A stretch of 64,000 nucleotides of DNA. Origin: Adlercreutzia wanghongyangiae (lineage in GTDB: Bacteria; Actinomycetota; Coriobacteriia; Coriobacteriales; Eggerthellaceae). This document shows, piece by piece, positions 24,199-33,360 of the stretch. The notes below the pieces were generated by a model. It saw nothing but the letters and a program-made list of their open reading frames with translations. It was not told the DNA's origin and did not search any database. Within the stretch, counting starts at the first letter, position 1; every line of letters starts with the position of its first letter. Location: positions 1-64,000 of the forward strand of contig NZ_JAYMFF010000006.1 of NCBI RefSeq assembly GCF_035989245.1, read 5' to 3'. The translations under genes were made by a program, and so were the position numbers.

Positions 24199-27100
24199 TT
24201 AGCGCACGCTGATGGAATCGTTGTCGGCCAAGGCTTCGGCGAGCTTCTTGCGGATGGACTCCACATAGGCATCGATGTCGGCCTCGGAGGTGAGGCGCGT
24301 GGCCCGGCACAGATCACGCCGCTCGATGGTCTTGGTGCGCGGGCGGCGAGGCTCGGGATGAGAGGCATCCTTGGGTTGGGAGGAACGGCCGAAGTCGCCC
24401 CCTCCGGAGGAGCCTGAGGAGGGAGTTCCCGGAACGGGCTTCTTTACCGTCACGTCATCCTGCTTGCGAACGCGCATCGCCTCCTCGCGGGCGGCGGCTT
24501 CGCGAGCTTCCTCTATGGCGCGATCGATGGAGGCGAGCTTGCTGTTGCGCCAGACATCCAGCTGAGTGGCGAAAGCATCCAGCTGCGATCGGGTATCGAC
24601 GGCAAGGGTCTGGCTCTTCTTCGAGGCCAGCTCCCGCTCGATGGCGTCCATAAAGCCGGCGGGCAAATCGGCATTGGCGGCATAGTCGCAGATCTCAGCC
24701 ATGGTCGCCTCCATGGTGTCCAGCAAGTCCGACCGACCCACGCGCACCACCTCGTCATGGGCACGGCGCACGGCATCGCCCAAGGCGGGCAGCTCGCTCA
24801 CGCGGCTGTAGGGCGTGCTATTGCCCAGAATGGCCGCCATCTCCTCCAGGGCCCGCTGCGCCTCGGCGGAGTCGATGAGGTAGACGCCCTCCCCCGCCAT
24901 GGCCTCGCGCAGTTTGACGGCGTCATCGAACAGGCGCTGCTGGTTCGGGAAGAATCCCAACACCGGCTCGGCATCCTCCGACCAGTCGAGCAGGTCGTCC
25001 TCGGCATCGGTGAACGCCTTCAGGAAGGCCACCTCGTCGGCCTGGCTCTTCAAAATCTCGCTGGCCAGATGCAGGCCCCGCTCCACAGCAGCTCGGCCCG
25101 GATACTCGCGCCGCTCGTACTCGTTGGTGAGCAGATTGCGCGTGCGCTCGTGCTGCCCTTCCAAGTACTCACGCACCGCGCGAGTAAGACCATCGATGTC
25201 GTCGGGCACGGCGGAGGTGCCGGGCAACTCGCGCAGCAAGGCGCGGGCACGGCTCATAAGCGCGTTGGAGGGCAGCTCGCGCTTCTTGATCTCCAGGCTA
25301 TCGGCGCCCTTGCCCGCCAGGTTCTCGGCGATGCGCTTGCGCTCGGCCGGCTCCTGCGGGTTCAGCACCTTCCCGGCAACGCGCGCCTGGGCCCGTCCCT
25401 CGGAAAGCAGACGTGCCACCACGGCCGCCACGTCGGCCTCGCGCCAGCCGAAGGGCCTGCCGCCGAACTTGCGCTGCAGCTCGCCCATGGTCGTGTTCAC
25501 ATGCAAGCGGTTTTGGTTCTCCAGGAACTTCTCCACCTCTTCCACGGCAAGCGCATTGGCGCCATCGGTGCCCGCAAGCGCTCCCTGGGCCGTTCCAGTC
25601 AGCACGGCAATGACATCCGCCGCCCCGCCGGCCGGCTCCGTGACGTAGCCGGCCTTGGTGAACACCGAGCTCACCAGCTCGTCCAAAGCTCCGTCGAGCG
25701 TGGCCTTCACCGAGCGGCCGCCCAGCGTGCGGCGGTCTACCACGCGTCCGTTCACGGCCACCCGCGCCTCGGCCACGGCCTCTTCCAAGTACTGCTGGGC
25801 CTCCTTCTTGTTACGGGCGGCCTCGGCCTGCTTGCCTTTTATGATGTCCTGCCTACTGGCCGGCAACGCAGGCACGTTCTGGGTATTCACGTACTTCTTG
25901 ATACGGGCGGCGTTCAGCAACGCCTCGTAGTAGCGGTCATCGCCCTCGGGAAGCACCACAAGCGCCTGGTCGGTTGACCTCAGCGCCAGAGTGCCGTCAT
26001 CGGCCTGGGAAAGCTCGGGCCAGCCCACCGTGACGATGTTCAGCTTCATGCCGCCCTGGGCCGCGCCGTGGATGGTGTCGTCCACATAGCGGTCGAAGGG
26101 GAAATCGTTGGCGCCCTTGCGATACTTGCGCGAGGTGTACAGGCTGTCGAAGATAAGGCGCTTAATCTCCTCGGTGATGGCAGCGCCATCTACGTTGGTG
26201 GCAGAAATCTCGCGCGCCACGTCCTGCTCCTCGTCGGTGAGGAAGTGATAGGCATCCCCGTTGCGGGCCACGTAGTTCTCGTACACCAAACGGTCGAGCG
26301 AGCTCTTCACCATATCGCGCAGCACGACTTTATCCACGGCCATGTCGTCCACCATGAGAATGGCTATGTTGCCCACCGTGGGCTTGATATCCTTGATGTA
26401 GCGGATGAGATAGAGGGTTTTCAGCACTTCCACATCGGCGGGCACCAGCCCCGCATCGCCCTCGGCAGCCCGGGCGGCCCGTTCGATCACCTGGCGAATG
26501 CCATGCTCGAGGAAGGTAGCAATGGTATCGTAGAAGCGCCACAGGGGCACGAGCGCCGTGTTCGACGCGTCCTGCACCTTCTGAGCCGCCTCTTGGAAGC
26601 CCGAGAGCATGCTGCGCTCGCCACCTGAGAGGTGCTTGCCGGAATTGCCGTGCTTGCGAATCTCGGCCAGCACGCTCGGCATGATCTTGAACTGGTAATC
26701 GGCAAAGGGATAGGTTTCCACGAAGTCAGCCGGACCCGTATAACCACGCAGGTCGGACTGGCTCTCCTCGAAGGTGAACAGGTTCTTCAGCACGGCGGAC
26801 TGCTCGTCGTACTCAGCGGAAAGCAGAGCGCGGGCGGCGTCGGTTTTCTCCAGCACGCGGCGCTTGATTACCTCGTCGACGCTGGAGGACGACAGCGAGA
26901 GCCGCGTGTTGAAGCGGCCCTGAATCTTCGAGAAGTCGTTGCCGGCCACCTTGGTGACCTCATCGATGGCCTCTTGGCTCGTGACCATAACCCACACCCG
27001 GCCCGCGCTCTTGGCGCCCAGCTCCTCCACGAGGGTCTGCAGGTTCAGCATGAGGTTCACGTCGCTGCCGATGAACTGGCCCACCTCGTCCACCATGAAC

Positions 27101-27918
27101 AGCAGGCGGAACTCGCCGCCGCATTCTTCGGCGCGCCGCGCCGCGTAAGACGCGATCTCGTCGGTGAGGCGGTCGGGCGAGATAGCCGCCGTCTCGGTGC
27201 CGTCGAACCAGTGCTGGGCAGCCTCGCGGCTCATGCCGAGCACCTCCTGCATCACTTCGACAACATCGTCCTCGAAGAGCAGGTAGTTCGATCGATCCTC
27301 CAGCCAGTCTCCTCCGCTCACACGGGCGAAGGCGGCGCGGAACGCCTCGGTTTTGCCCCGCGAGTCCACGAACTGCTCCAGGCGCGCCAGCTTCAAGTCC
27401 TCCCCGTAAAAGCCCATGTTCTCGTAGAACACGCGGGCAAAGGCCAGAAGCAGCGCCGTCTTCGCCTCAGCCCCACCCTTCCAGTGGCCGCCCTTGGCGT
27501 CGATGTTGAACAGAATGGACTCGGTAGGCACCTCAGCGGCGCGGCGCATGCGCGAGTACACCATGGGGTCGGCAATCTTCCCGTCGAAGTAATCAATAGC
27601 GGGAACACCACCCACCTCGCGGTTGGCGAGCAGGTAGCTGAGCATCTTCAGGAAGTGCGATTTACCGCTGCCGAAGAAGCCGGAGATCCACACGCCCACT
27701 TTGTCCGTAGGCACGTCGATGGCGCGATCGTAAGCCTCGAAGAAATCGGCGAAGTGGCGCTGCAGCTCGTTGGTAACCACGTACTCGGAAAGCTCCTGCA
27801 CAATGGAGGCCTCGTCGTCCTGGGCCACTTTGATGACGCCATTGATGGAGCGGTTGATGTCTTTGGCAAACAAGTTCTTGATCTGCACGGGCTTACTTCC
27901 TTCCTCAATGTTCCCCAT
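24199..27918 (-). CDS. brxC: BREX ATPase BrxC
   Basis: Large P-loop ATPase of 1,239 residues, core BREX component. Walker A GFFGSGKSH is at residues 80-88; the sensor region contains LLFMVDEVGQFIGSD. The typical C-terminal block DIDAYVESIRKKLAEAL ends the protein. Between residues about 1160 and 1195 there is a proline/serine-rich linker that includes the translated palindromic repeat GGGDFGRSSQP (from residue 1172). ATG start at 27918, 15 bases after the brxB stop. BrxC is expected to drive or regulate the BREX complex through ATP hydrolysis. Confidence 0.95.
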   Translation of the reverse strand: MGNIEEGSKPVQIKNLFAKDINRSINGVIKVAQDDEASIVQELSEYVVTNELQRHFADFFEAYDRAIDVPTDKVGVWISGFFGSGKSHFLKMLSYLLANREVGGVPAIDYFDGKIADPMVYSRMRRAAEVPTESILFNIDAKGGHWKGGAEAKTALLLAFARVFYENMGFYGEDLKLARLEQFVDSRGKTEAFRAAFARVSGGDWLEDRSNYLLFEDDVVEVMQEVLGMSREAAQHWFDGTETAAISPDRLTDEIASYAARRAEECGGEFRLLFMVDEVGQFIGSDVNLMLNLQTLVEELGAKSAGRVWVMVTSQEAIDEVTKVAGNDFSKIQGRFNTRLSLSSSSVDEVIKRRVLEKTDAARALLSAEYDEQSAVLKNLFTFEESQSDLRGYTGPADFVETYPFADYQFKIMPSVLAEIRKHGNSGKHLSGGERSMLSGFQEAAQKVQDASNTALVPLWRFYDTIATFLEHGIRQVIERAARAAEGDAGLVPADVEVLKTLYLIRYIKDIKPTVGNIAILMVDDMAVDKVVLRDMVKSSLDRLVYENYVARNGDAYHFLTDEEQDVAREISATNVDGAAITEEIKRLIFDSLYTSRKYRKGANDFPFDRYVDDTIHGAAQGGMKLNIVTVGWPELSQADDGTLALRSTDQALVVLPEGDDRYYEALLNAARIKKYVNTQNVPALPASRQDIIKGKQAEAARNKKEAQQYLEEAVAEARVAVNGRVVDRRTLGGRSVKATLDGALDELVSSVFTKAGYVTEPAGGAADVIAVLTGTAQGALAGTDGANALAVEEVEKFLENQNRLHVNTTMGELQRKFGGRPFGWREADVAAVVARLLSEGRAQARVAGKVLNPQEPAERKRIAENLAGKGADSLEIKKRELPSNALMSRARALLRELPGTSAVPDDIDGLTRAVREYLEGQHERTRNLLTNEYERREYPGRAAVERGLHLASEILKSQADEVAFLKAFTDAEDDLLDWSEDAEPVLGFFPNQQRLFDDAVKLREAMAGEGVYLIDSAEAQRALEEMAAILGNSTPYSRVSELPALGDAVRRAHDEVVRVGRSDLLDTMEATMAEICDYAANADLPAGFMDAIERELASKKSQTLAVDTRSQLDAFATQLDVWRNSKLASIDRAIEEAREAAAREEAMRVRKQDDVTVKKPVPGTPSSGSSGGGDFGRSSQPKDASHPEPRRPRTKTIERRDLCRATRLTSEADIDAYVESIRKKLAEALADNDSISVR
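24373..24408. repeat. Degenerate family-1 palindromic repeat in frame inside brxC
   Basis: The order GGGTTGGGAGG, AACGGCCGAAGTCGCCCCCT, CCGGA matches the DUF512 copy at 3801-3833 except for substitutions that weaken the stem. On the minus strand it reads GGGDFGRSSQP in the linker before the last conserved BrxC block. Confidence 0.75.
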
Positions 27919-27933
27919 AGGTTTTAAGCGCCC

Positions 27934-28548
27934 CTAGACCAAGCTGAAGGCGCGGTAGTAGTTGCCGTCTTCCAGCCCGCGGTTTCCCGCGCCCGCGAAC
28001 AGGCGCATAGACGCGCCGTCGTAGCAGCCGGGATAGGCCACCACCAGTGGAATGTCGGCAAACAGATGCTGGATGTTGTCGAGCAGGGCATGGGTGCGCA
28101 AAAGCGGATACACCTCGCCCACCCCCGTGATGAGCAGGACATCGCCCAGCTCGTGGGGGCCGTAGTCGAGCGCCTTTGCGAAGGCATCGGTGGAGGCGGT
28201 CTTGCGCAGCTGGTCGAGCAGCGCCGCGGTGCCCCGCTTGGCCTCCATACGCGGAATAGCGTCGCTCACGCGGCGCTCATCGCAGATGCCGAGCAAAAGA
28301 TCGTAGAGATTGCGCTCCACCAAACGGCAAGGCAGCACGCCCGCCTCGCTCTCGCGAGAAAGGCGGCCGACAAGATCGCGGACCTCAAGCTCCAAGGCCG
28401 GGTCGTAGCAGAACAGATAGATGCCCACCTCGTTGCCGAGCCCGCGGTTCGCGAGGAAATCGGGGTCGGCCAGGCGGGATCGCAGAACGGCCTCGCGCTG
28501 GGCAAGCTCGCTGCGGGCCTGATCAAGAGCGGATGCGGCAGGGGCCAT
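27934..28548 (-). CDS. brxB: BREX protein BrxB (DUF1788)
   Basis: 204 residues of the DUF1788 family; small soluble BREX-1 component of unknown biochemical role. Recognisable stretches are LFCYDPALELEVRDLV, LLITGVGEVYPLLRTHALLD and VAYPGCYDGASMRLF. The gene lies three bases after brxA and 15 before brxC, in the canonical order. Length is normal. Confidence 0.92.
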   Translation of the reverse strand: MAPAASALDQARSELAQREAVLRSRLADPDFLANRGLGNEVGIYLFCYDPALELEVRDLVGRLSRESEAGVLPCRLVERNLYDLLLGICDERRVSDAIPRMEAKRGTAALLDQLRKTASTDAFAKALDYGPHELGDVLLITGVGEVYPLLRTHALLDNIQHLFADIPLVVAYPGCYDGASMRLFAGAGNRGLEDGNYYRAFSLV

Positions 28549-28551
28549 AGG

Positions 28552-29169
28552 CTACAGCACCTCCATCACATTGAAGGCGGGCAGCCACTGCTGATCGCCG
28601 TTGCGGTATATAGCGTCTTCAAGATAAGAATCTATTACGAAGGGCAGCAGTTCCTCGCTGCGCGGTGCGGGCACGTACCCCGCCTCGTACAGCGTCTCCA
28701 CCAGCACGCCGCCGATGCGCCGCACCGTGCTCTCGCTCCACGGAGCGGCCTCAGCGTGATCGGCCTGGTAGCGTGTGAGGAATCCGTTGATATCGGCACG
28801 AGTGATGGAGTAGTCAAGCGTGCGGAAACGCAGGGCTATCTCCTCGTTCATGAATGCGGCCATAAGCGGGTAGACGCGCATCATGGCGTACAGGTTGATC
28901 TGCGCCGAGCGCTCCTTCGGGCCGCGAGCCGCCAGGCCCACCAGCCTCTCGTCGTTAAGCGATTCCAGGCGCAGCAGCATCGTGCGGGCGACGCGGGCGG
29001 CCTCGCGCGTCGTGGGATACTGGAAGATGTTGTCGTCGACGGCGCAGCGGACGATCTCGTCGTCGGGAACGCCGTCAAAACGAAGGCTGGCGACAATGCG
29101 CAACTCGCGCAACATGAAGTGCTCCCGCGAAAGCGACCCGTCCTTGCGCTTGCCATCCCGAGCCGTCAT
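28552..29169 (-). CDS. brxA: BREX protein BrxA (DUF1819)
   Basis: 205 residues of the DUF1819 family, a small DNA-binding BREX-1 component. Typical parts are FMLRELRIVASL, FQYPTTREAARVARTMLLRL and a C-terminal PFVIDSYLEDAIY. The ATG is preceded by GAGGGGG with six bases between. It is the first standard gene of the operon, as in other type 1 BREX loci. No BrxR-type WYL regulator gene is seen upstream. Confidence 0.93.
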   Translation of the reverse strand: MTARDGKRKDGSLSREHFMLRELRIVASLRFDGVPDDEIVRCAVDDNIFQYPTTREAARVARTMLLRLESLNDERLVGLAARGPKERSAQINLYAMMRVYPLMAAFMNEEIALRFRTLDYSITRADINGFLTRYQADHAEAAPWSESTVRRIGGVLVETLYEAGYVPAPRSEELLPFVIDSYLEDAIYRNGDQQWLPAFNVMEVL

Positions 29170-29563
29170 GCAATCCCCCTCGCCAGGCGCCTTCTCCTCC
29201 CAAGGGGATTCTGGCGGTGGATTTCAGAAAAAAGCTGCAAGGCAAGGTGTGCGGCAAAAACAACTTCGCTGAAACGGCATAATGCCACAAAATCGCAGGT
29301 GGAAGCCCTTTTCCTTATACGACCGATGTGGATGGCAATGCTCTGATGGTGGACCGCGAAGACGGCCGCCAGGCACAAGAAAAAGTGTCGGCCGACACTT
29401 TGCGCTAACTCATGCAGCGGGAAATGCTCAGAAACGAGCACCCCCCCCCGCAGCATAGACTCGGGGACAGGCACGATGCTCCTTAATGACAGCGCGTTCA
29501 CGCAGAGTGAAGCGCGATTCTCTCTCTTAGCGATAGTACCATAAAACCGGCGAGCCCCGCCCC
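29170..29563. other. Upstream region of the BREX operon
   Basis: 394 bases between brxA and the solute-binding protein gene. They contain a perfect 20-base palindrome (29382-29401), a run of nine C (29441-29449, G on the coding strand) and weak -10-like sequences such as TATAAG on the minus strand. A minus-strand frame of about 100 codons begins with a GTG after TAAGGAG near 29474, contains the G9 tract and overlaps the brxA start (ATGA); its codon use and sequence do not look convincingly protein-coding, so it is not called as a gene. Confidence 0.5.
29382..29401. promoter_or_regulatory. Perfect 20-base palindrome upstream of brxA
   Basis: Half-site AAAGTGTCGG followed directly by its reverse complement CCGACACTTT, with no spacer. 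Located 213 bases upstream of the brxA start codon. Size and symmetry fit a dimeric transcription-factor operator for the BREX operon. The regulator is not encoded nearby. Confidence 0.55.
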
Positions 29564-30931
29564 CTACTCGTGCAGGCGGCTCTCGGCGATGCCGGCGTCG
29601 ATAGCGGCGTTGCAGTCGGCGTCGATGCGGGCGGCGCACTCCTCGGGGGTGAGCTTGCCCATGAGCAAGTCGTGAATGCAGGGGTAGAACACGTCGCGCA
29701 CGGCCAAAGTGTCCGGGTTGCTGCCCGTGAAATCCACCACGTTCGAGACGTTGGCGCGGAACAGGTCGTAGCAGAGGATCTCGTTGCCGTAGCGCTCGGC
29801 CACCCGCTTCGACGCGGGCATCGCCCCGGCCGCGTAGCTGAGCCAGCGGTCGCTTCCGTACACGAAGGAGACGAAATCGCGGGCCACCTGCAACTTGGCC
29901 GCGTCTCCGTTGTCGAACACCTCGAAGCCCGAGATGAACGTGGTGGCGCACCCGTCGGCATCGGGCCCGGGGAAGTTCACGAGCCCCACCGCATCGCCGT
30001 AGCGGCCGATGGAGGCGTTGTTCACCATGTAGATGGTCAGCTGTCCCGCGCGGAACAGGCTGGAGCAGTCCTCGATCTCCAGGTTCTCGGCATGGGGCGG
30101 GAACCACCCGCGGCCCACGCCCTCCTGAATCCACCGCAGGGCCGCCACGCCCTCAGGCGCAGACAGGGCGAAGTGCCCGCTCTCGTCGAAGAAGCTCGAT
30201 CCCGCGCTGCGCAGCAGCGTCATGATGTGGGTGTCGCCCTGGGAGCTGGCAGCGTACATCATCATGGGGAAAGTGCCCTGGGGCAGCTTGGCGGCCAGGG
30301 TGTCCAGAATATGCGTCCACTCCTCCAGCGACCACGCGGTGATCTCGCCCTCGGCGATGAAGTCGCCGAGCCCCGCTTGACGGAAGAGCTCCTTGTTGTA
30401 GGCGAGCACGTTCTGGCGCGCCAGGTACGGCATGAGGAACACGCGGCCGTCCACGGTGCTCATCTCCCACAGGTAGTCGGACACATCGGCGCGCACATCG
30501 GGTGTGGCCACGTCGTCGAGAGGCACCACGCGGCCGGTGTGGATGTAGGTGGAGATGTTGAAGTAATCGCCGTAGAGCACATCGGGCGCCTTGGGCGTGT
30601 CGAAGGTGCCCCGCACGGCGGCATCGTACTGGTTCTGCTCGAAGACGACGACCTCCACCTCGACGGGGCACGCCTCGTAGGTGGCGGCGAAATCGTCGGC
30701 CATGGCCTGGATGACCGTCTCCACCTGCGTGATGCTGTCGTCGAACACCACGCTGTGGCCCGTACGCGGCACCTTCACCACAAGGTGCACGGCATCGGTT
30801 GCCGGCGCGCAGCCGGGAGCCGCCAGGACGCAGGCAGCCAGCGCCGTGGCGGCGCAGAAGCCGCGGCGCGAAAGCGGGCGACCCAAGGCGTGGGCGGGAG
30901 CGCCCACGTGCAGAGAGCGGGCGAGCGTCAC
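29564..30931 (-). CDS. Extracellular solute-binding lipoprotein (ABC family 1)
   Basis: 455 residues. Start chosen at the GTG that overlaps the kinase stop (GTGA) with GGGAGG seven bases upstream. The N-terminus has a twin-arginine-like SRRGF, a hydrophobic stretch and a lipobox-like AAPGC, so it is probably an exported lipoprotein. The body resembles family 1 sugar-type binding proteins (FDNGDAAKLQVARDFVSFVY; AYNKELFRQAGL; WTHILDTLAAKLPQG). No permease or ATPase gene is nearby. Overlap with the hybrid sensor kinase suggests that it delivers a ligand to that sensor rather than to a transporter, which is inference. Confidence 0.85.
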   Translation of the reverse strand: MTLARSLHVGAPAHALGRPLSRRGFCAATALAACVLAAPGCAPATDAVHLVVKVPRTGHSVVFDDSITQVETVIQAMADDFAATYEACPVEVEVVVFEQNQYDAAVRGTFDTPKAPDVLYGDYFNISTYIHTGRVVPLDDVATPDVRADVSDYLWEMSTVDGRVFLMPYLARQNVLAYNKELFRQAGLGDFIAEGEITAWSLEEWTHILDTLAAKLPQGTFPMMMYAASSQGDTHIMTLLRSAGSSFFDESGHFALSAPEGVAALRWIQEGVGRGWFPPHAENLEIEDCSSLFRAGQLTIYMVNNASIGRYGDAVGLVNFPGPDADGCATTFISGFEVFDNGDAAKLQVARDFVSFVYGSDRWLSYAAGAMPASKRVAERYGNEILCYDLFRANVSNVVDFTGSNPDTLAVRDVFYPCIHDLLMGKLTPEECAARIDADCNAAIDAGIAESRLHE

Positions 30932-33213
30932 GAGGCGCCTCCCTTCCGGATATCGTTCAGCTTCTGCAGCATGAGGCCCACGTTCAGGGGCTTCGGCAAG
31001 AAGTCGTCCATGCCGGCATCCAGAGCGCGGGCGCGGTCCTCGGCGAAAGTAGAGGCCGTGCACGCGAAGATGCGCACCGCCTTCGCGTCGGGACGCGGCA
31101 GGTCGCGGATGGCGCGGGCCGCCGCGTAGCCGTCCATCACCGGCATCTGCGCGTCCATGAAGATGGCGGCGAAATGCCCTTCGGACGACTCGTCGAAACA
31201 CGCCACGGCCTCCTCGCCGTTGCCGGCCACGGTGACCGAGAAGCCCTCCTCGGTCAGGATGCTCGCGATGATGTCGGCGTTCAGCTCGTTGTCCTCGGCT
31301 ACGAGGATCTGAAGCGGGGCAGCCGGGGCGGCGTCGGCGGGAGCGGCGGGGAGGTCCTTCGACTCCGCGCCTTCGGCGCTGCGCTCGGGATGGGGCGCTT
31401 CGGCATCGTCGGCGGCATCCGGAGCGGTCGTGCCCGACCCCCCGGCGCCCGGCCGGCCCGCATCCTCGCCCGAGGCCGTCCCCTCGCCCGAGGCCACCCC
31501 CTCCCCTTCCGCATCCACCGTGTCAGAGGCCACGGGCAGCGTAAGTTTCACCGTGAAGCGCGAGCCGACCCCCAGCTCGCTTTCCACCGCAATGGTGCCG
31601 CCCATCTGCTTCACCAGCAGGTAGCAGATGGACATGCCGAGCCCGGTGCCTTTCTGGGACTCGCTGTTGCTGTTGCGCTCCTGGGCGAACACGTCGAAGA
31701 TGCGCTGCTGGAACTCCGGCGTCATGCCGCAGCCCGTGTCCTCCACAGTCACCGTGAGCCGGGCCGCCTGGGCGCCGGCCGGCTCCTGCACGGCATGCAG
31801 GCCGATAACGCCGCCCTCGGGCGTGAACTTCACGGCGTTCGACAAGATGTTCACGAGCACCTGGCTGACGCGCACCCCGTCGCCCAAAAGCAGCGCGGAT
31901 CCCACGTTCTCGCAGCTCAGATCGAAGCGAATGCCGCGCTCGGCCATGGGCTCACGCTGCATATCGCAGACGTTCTCGATGAGCGCGGCCGCATCGAAGG
32001 GCTCGTTCGTGAGCTCCACCTTGCCGGCCTGCAGCTTCGACACATCCAAGATGTCGTTCACCAGCGACAGCAGATACTGGGCCGCGGTGCCCAGCTTCCC
32101 CACGTAGGCGCCCATGGCCTCGCGGTCGTCCATATGGCGCTCCATCAGGTGGTGCAGGCCGATGATGCCGTTTAAGGGCGTGCGTATCTCGTGGCTCATG
32201 TTCGAGAGGAACTCCGTGCGCGCGGCCACCTCGGCCCGGGCGCGCAGCGAGCGGCGCACCGAGCGGAGCAGGATGGCCACCATGATGGCCACCACCACGA
32301 GCAGCGAGCAGAGCATGCCCACGGTCATGGCGATGAAGGGGGCGAAGCGCTGATCGAACACGTCGGTGGGCACGGTCATGATGAACGACCAGCTGGTGCC
32401 CTCCACCGGCGCGAAGGACATGACGAGCCGCTGGCCCTCGGCCGTGGTGCAGTTGATGACGAAGCTCTTGCCCTCGGAGATGTTGCGGCGGACGTCCTCG
32501 ATGGTCACGCCGCCCTCGATGGTGCCGGCCTCCAAGGTGTCGTAGAAGTTGTCCTCGCCGGCCAGGTCGGTGGCAGGGCTCGCGTTCACGATGTAGTAGC
32601 CCTTGTCGTTCACCACGCTGGAGACGCCCTGGTCGTGGAAGCTCTCGATGATGAGCTGGTTGGAAATGGCCGACAGATCGCTGCGGCCGAGCAGCGCCAC
32701 GAAGGTATGGTCGCCGAGGCGGAAATCGTCAAGGGGAACGCCGTAGATGAGCGATTCCTTCGTGGTTTCCAGACGACCCACCTCGTCGTCGTAGAGCATG
32801 ACGAAGGGCTCGCCGCTGTCGGCCAGAAGCTCGTCGTAGGCGTGCGCGTCGGGCTCCATCACCAGGTACGAGCTGCTGTAGAGCGTGCCCGCGTCGTCCA
32901 TGAGGTACAGCGCGTTGAAGAGGTTGGAGGCGGCCGCCTCCAGGTTCAGCTGCTCCTGGGCCTCGTGCACGTCGGCCGCATCGTACACTTCCAGATGCTT
33001 GACCACCGCGCCCAGGCGCCCGTAGGTATCGTCGAGCGAGCCCTCGATGGTCTCCACGTCGTGACGGGATATCTCGTCCACCGTGGACATGAGGTTCTCG
33101 CTCACCGTGGCCGACAGCTGCACGAGGTACAGGCACACCGCGCCCGCGATCAGCAGCGCCGATACCACGACGATGACGATATACCTTCCGCGGCCCACGG
33201 CTCTCCTCTTCAC
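30928..33213 (-). CDS. Hybrid sensor histidine kinase with receiver domain
   Basis: 761 residues. Membrane segments at about residues 11-33 and 293-316 enclose an extracellular dCache-like sensor. The HisKA domain has the phospho-accepting H341 in FLSNMSHEIRTPLNG. The HATPase domain shows NILSNAVKFTPEG and the G-boxes VEDTGCGM and GTGLGMSI. After an alanine/glycine-rich linker comes a receiver domain with D687 (FMDAQMPVMDG), T719 and K741. The linker contains a palindromic repeat translated as HPERSAEGAESKDL. A better start is probably the GTG at 33198, behind AAGAGGAGA. No output regulator is encoded here; signalling must go to another protein. Confidence 0.93.
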   Translation of the reverse strand: MKRRAVGRGRYIVIVVVSALLIAGAVCLYLVQLSATVSENLMSTVDEISRHDVETIEGSLDDTYGRLGAVVKHLEVYDAADVHEAQEQLNLEAAASNLFNALYLMDDAGTLYSSSYLVMEPDAHAYDELLADSGEPFVMLYDDEVGRLETTKESLIYGVPLDDFRLGDHTFVALLGRSDLSAISNQLIIESFHDQGVSSVVNDKGYYIVNASPATDLAGEDNFYDTLEAGTIEGGVTIEDVRRNISEGKSFVINCTTAEGQRLVMSFAPVEGTSWSFIMTVPTDVFDQRFAPFIAMTVGMLCSLLVVVAIMVAILLRSVRRSLRARAEVAARTEFLSNMSHEIRTPLNGIIGLHHLMERHMDDREAMGAYVGKLGTAAQYLLSLVNDILDVSKLQAGKVELTNEPFDAAALIENVCDMQREPMAERGIRFDLSCENVGSALLLGDGVRVSQVLVNILSNAVKFTPEGGVIGLHAVQEPAGAQAARLTVTVEDTGCGMTPEFQQRIFDVFAQERNSNSESQKGTGLGMSICYLLVKQMGGTIAVESELGVGSRFTVKLTLPVASDTVDAEGEGVASGEGTASGEDAGRPGAGGSGTTAPDAADDAEAPHPERSAEGAESKDLPAAPADAAPAAPLQILVAEDNELNADIIASILTEEGFSVTVAGNGEEAVACFDESSEGHFAAIFMDAQMPVMDGYAAARAIRDLPRPDAKAVRIFACTASTFAEDRARALDAGMDDFLPKPLNVGLMLQKLNDIRKGGAS
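31352..31396. repeat. Palindromic repeat in frame in the sensor-kinase linker
   Basis: TCCTTCGACTCCGC, then GCCTTCGGC, then GCTGCGCTCGGGATG. The centre GCGCCTTCGGCGC is a tight hairpin. On the minus strand it encodes HPERSAEGAESKDL. The motif resembles the CTTCGACTCCGC...GGATG repeats scattered in many bacterial genomes (recalled, not searched). Confidence 0.6.
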
Positions 33214-33215
33214 CA

Positions 33216-33246
33216 GTGTTACACCTTATCAACGACAGTGTAACAC
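33216..33246. promoter_or_regulatory. Inverted repeat upstream of the sensor kinase
   Basis: GTGTTACAC (33216-33224) and GTGTAACAC (33238-33246) are exact reverse complements separated by 13 bases, directly in front of the kinase coding region. The half-sites lie 22 bases apart, about two helical turns, which fits a regulator binding one DNA face. Confidence 0.6.
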
Positions 33247-33293
33247 CGAACCGCGGACGAAAGCCGAACTTGTTATCTGCTGATGGGAAGCGG

Positions 33294-33352
33294 AAAACGA
33301 TCGCACCTGCCCGCAGGCTCGCCCAAGGCGCCCCCGCGGGCAGGTGCGATCG
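33294..33352 (-). terminator. Terminator of the pantothenate operon
   Basis: A 17-base perfect stem (CGATCGCACCTGCCCGC at 33298-33314 and its complement at 33336-33352) ends in four T on the minus strand (33294-33297), nine bases after the panE stop. Confidence 0.85.
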
Positions 33353-33360
33353 ATCGGCAG

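Noticed and set aside
29166..29474. Possible small gene directly before brxA
   Set aside because: Good spacing and overlap with brxA, but the amino acid sequence and codon use are not convincing; reported as a finding, not as a gene.
29170..33360. BrxR/WYL-type regulator gene for the BREX operon
   Set aside because: None of the genes next to brxA has a WYL or winged-helix regulator signature; the neighbours are a binding protein and a sensor kinase.
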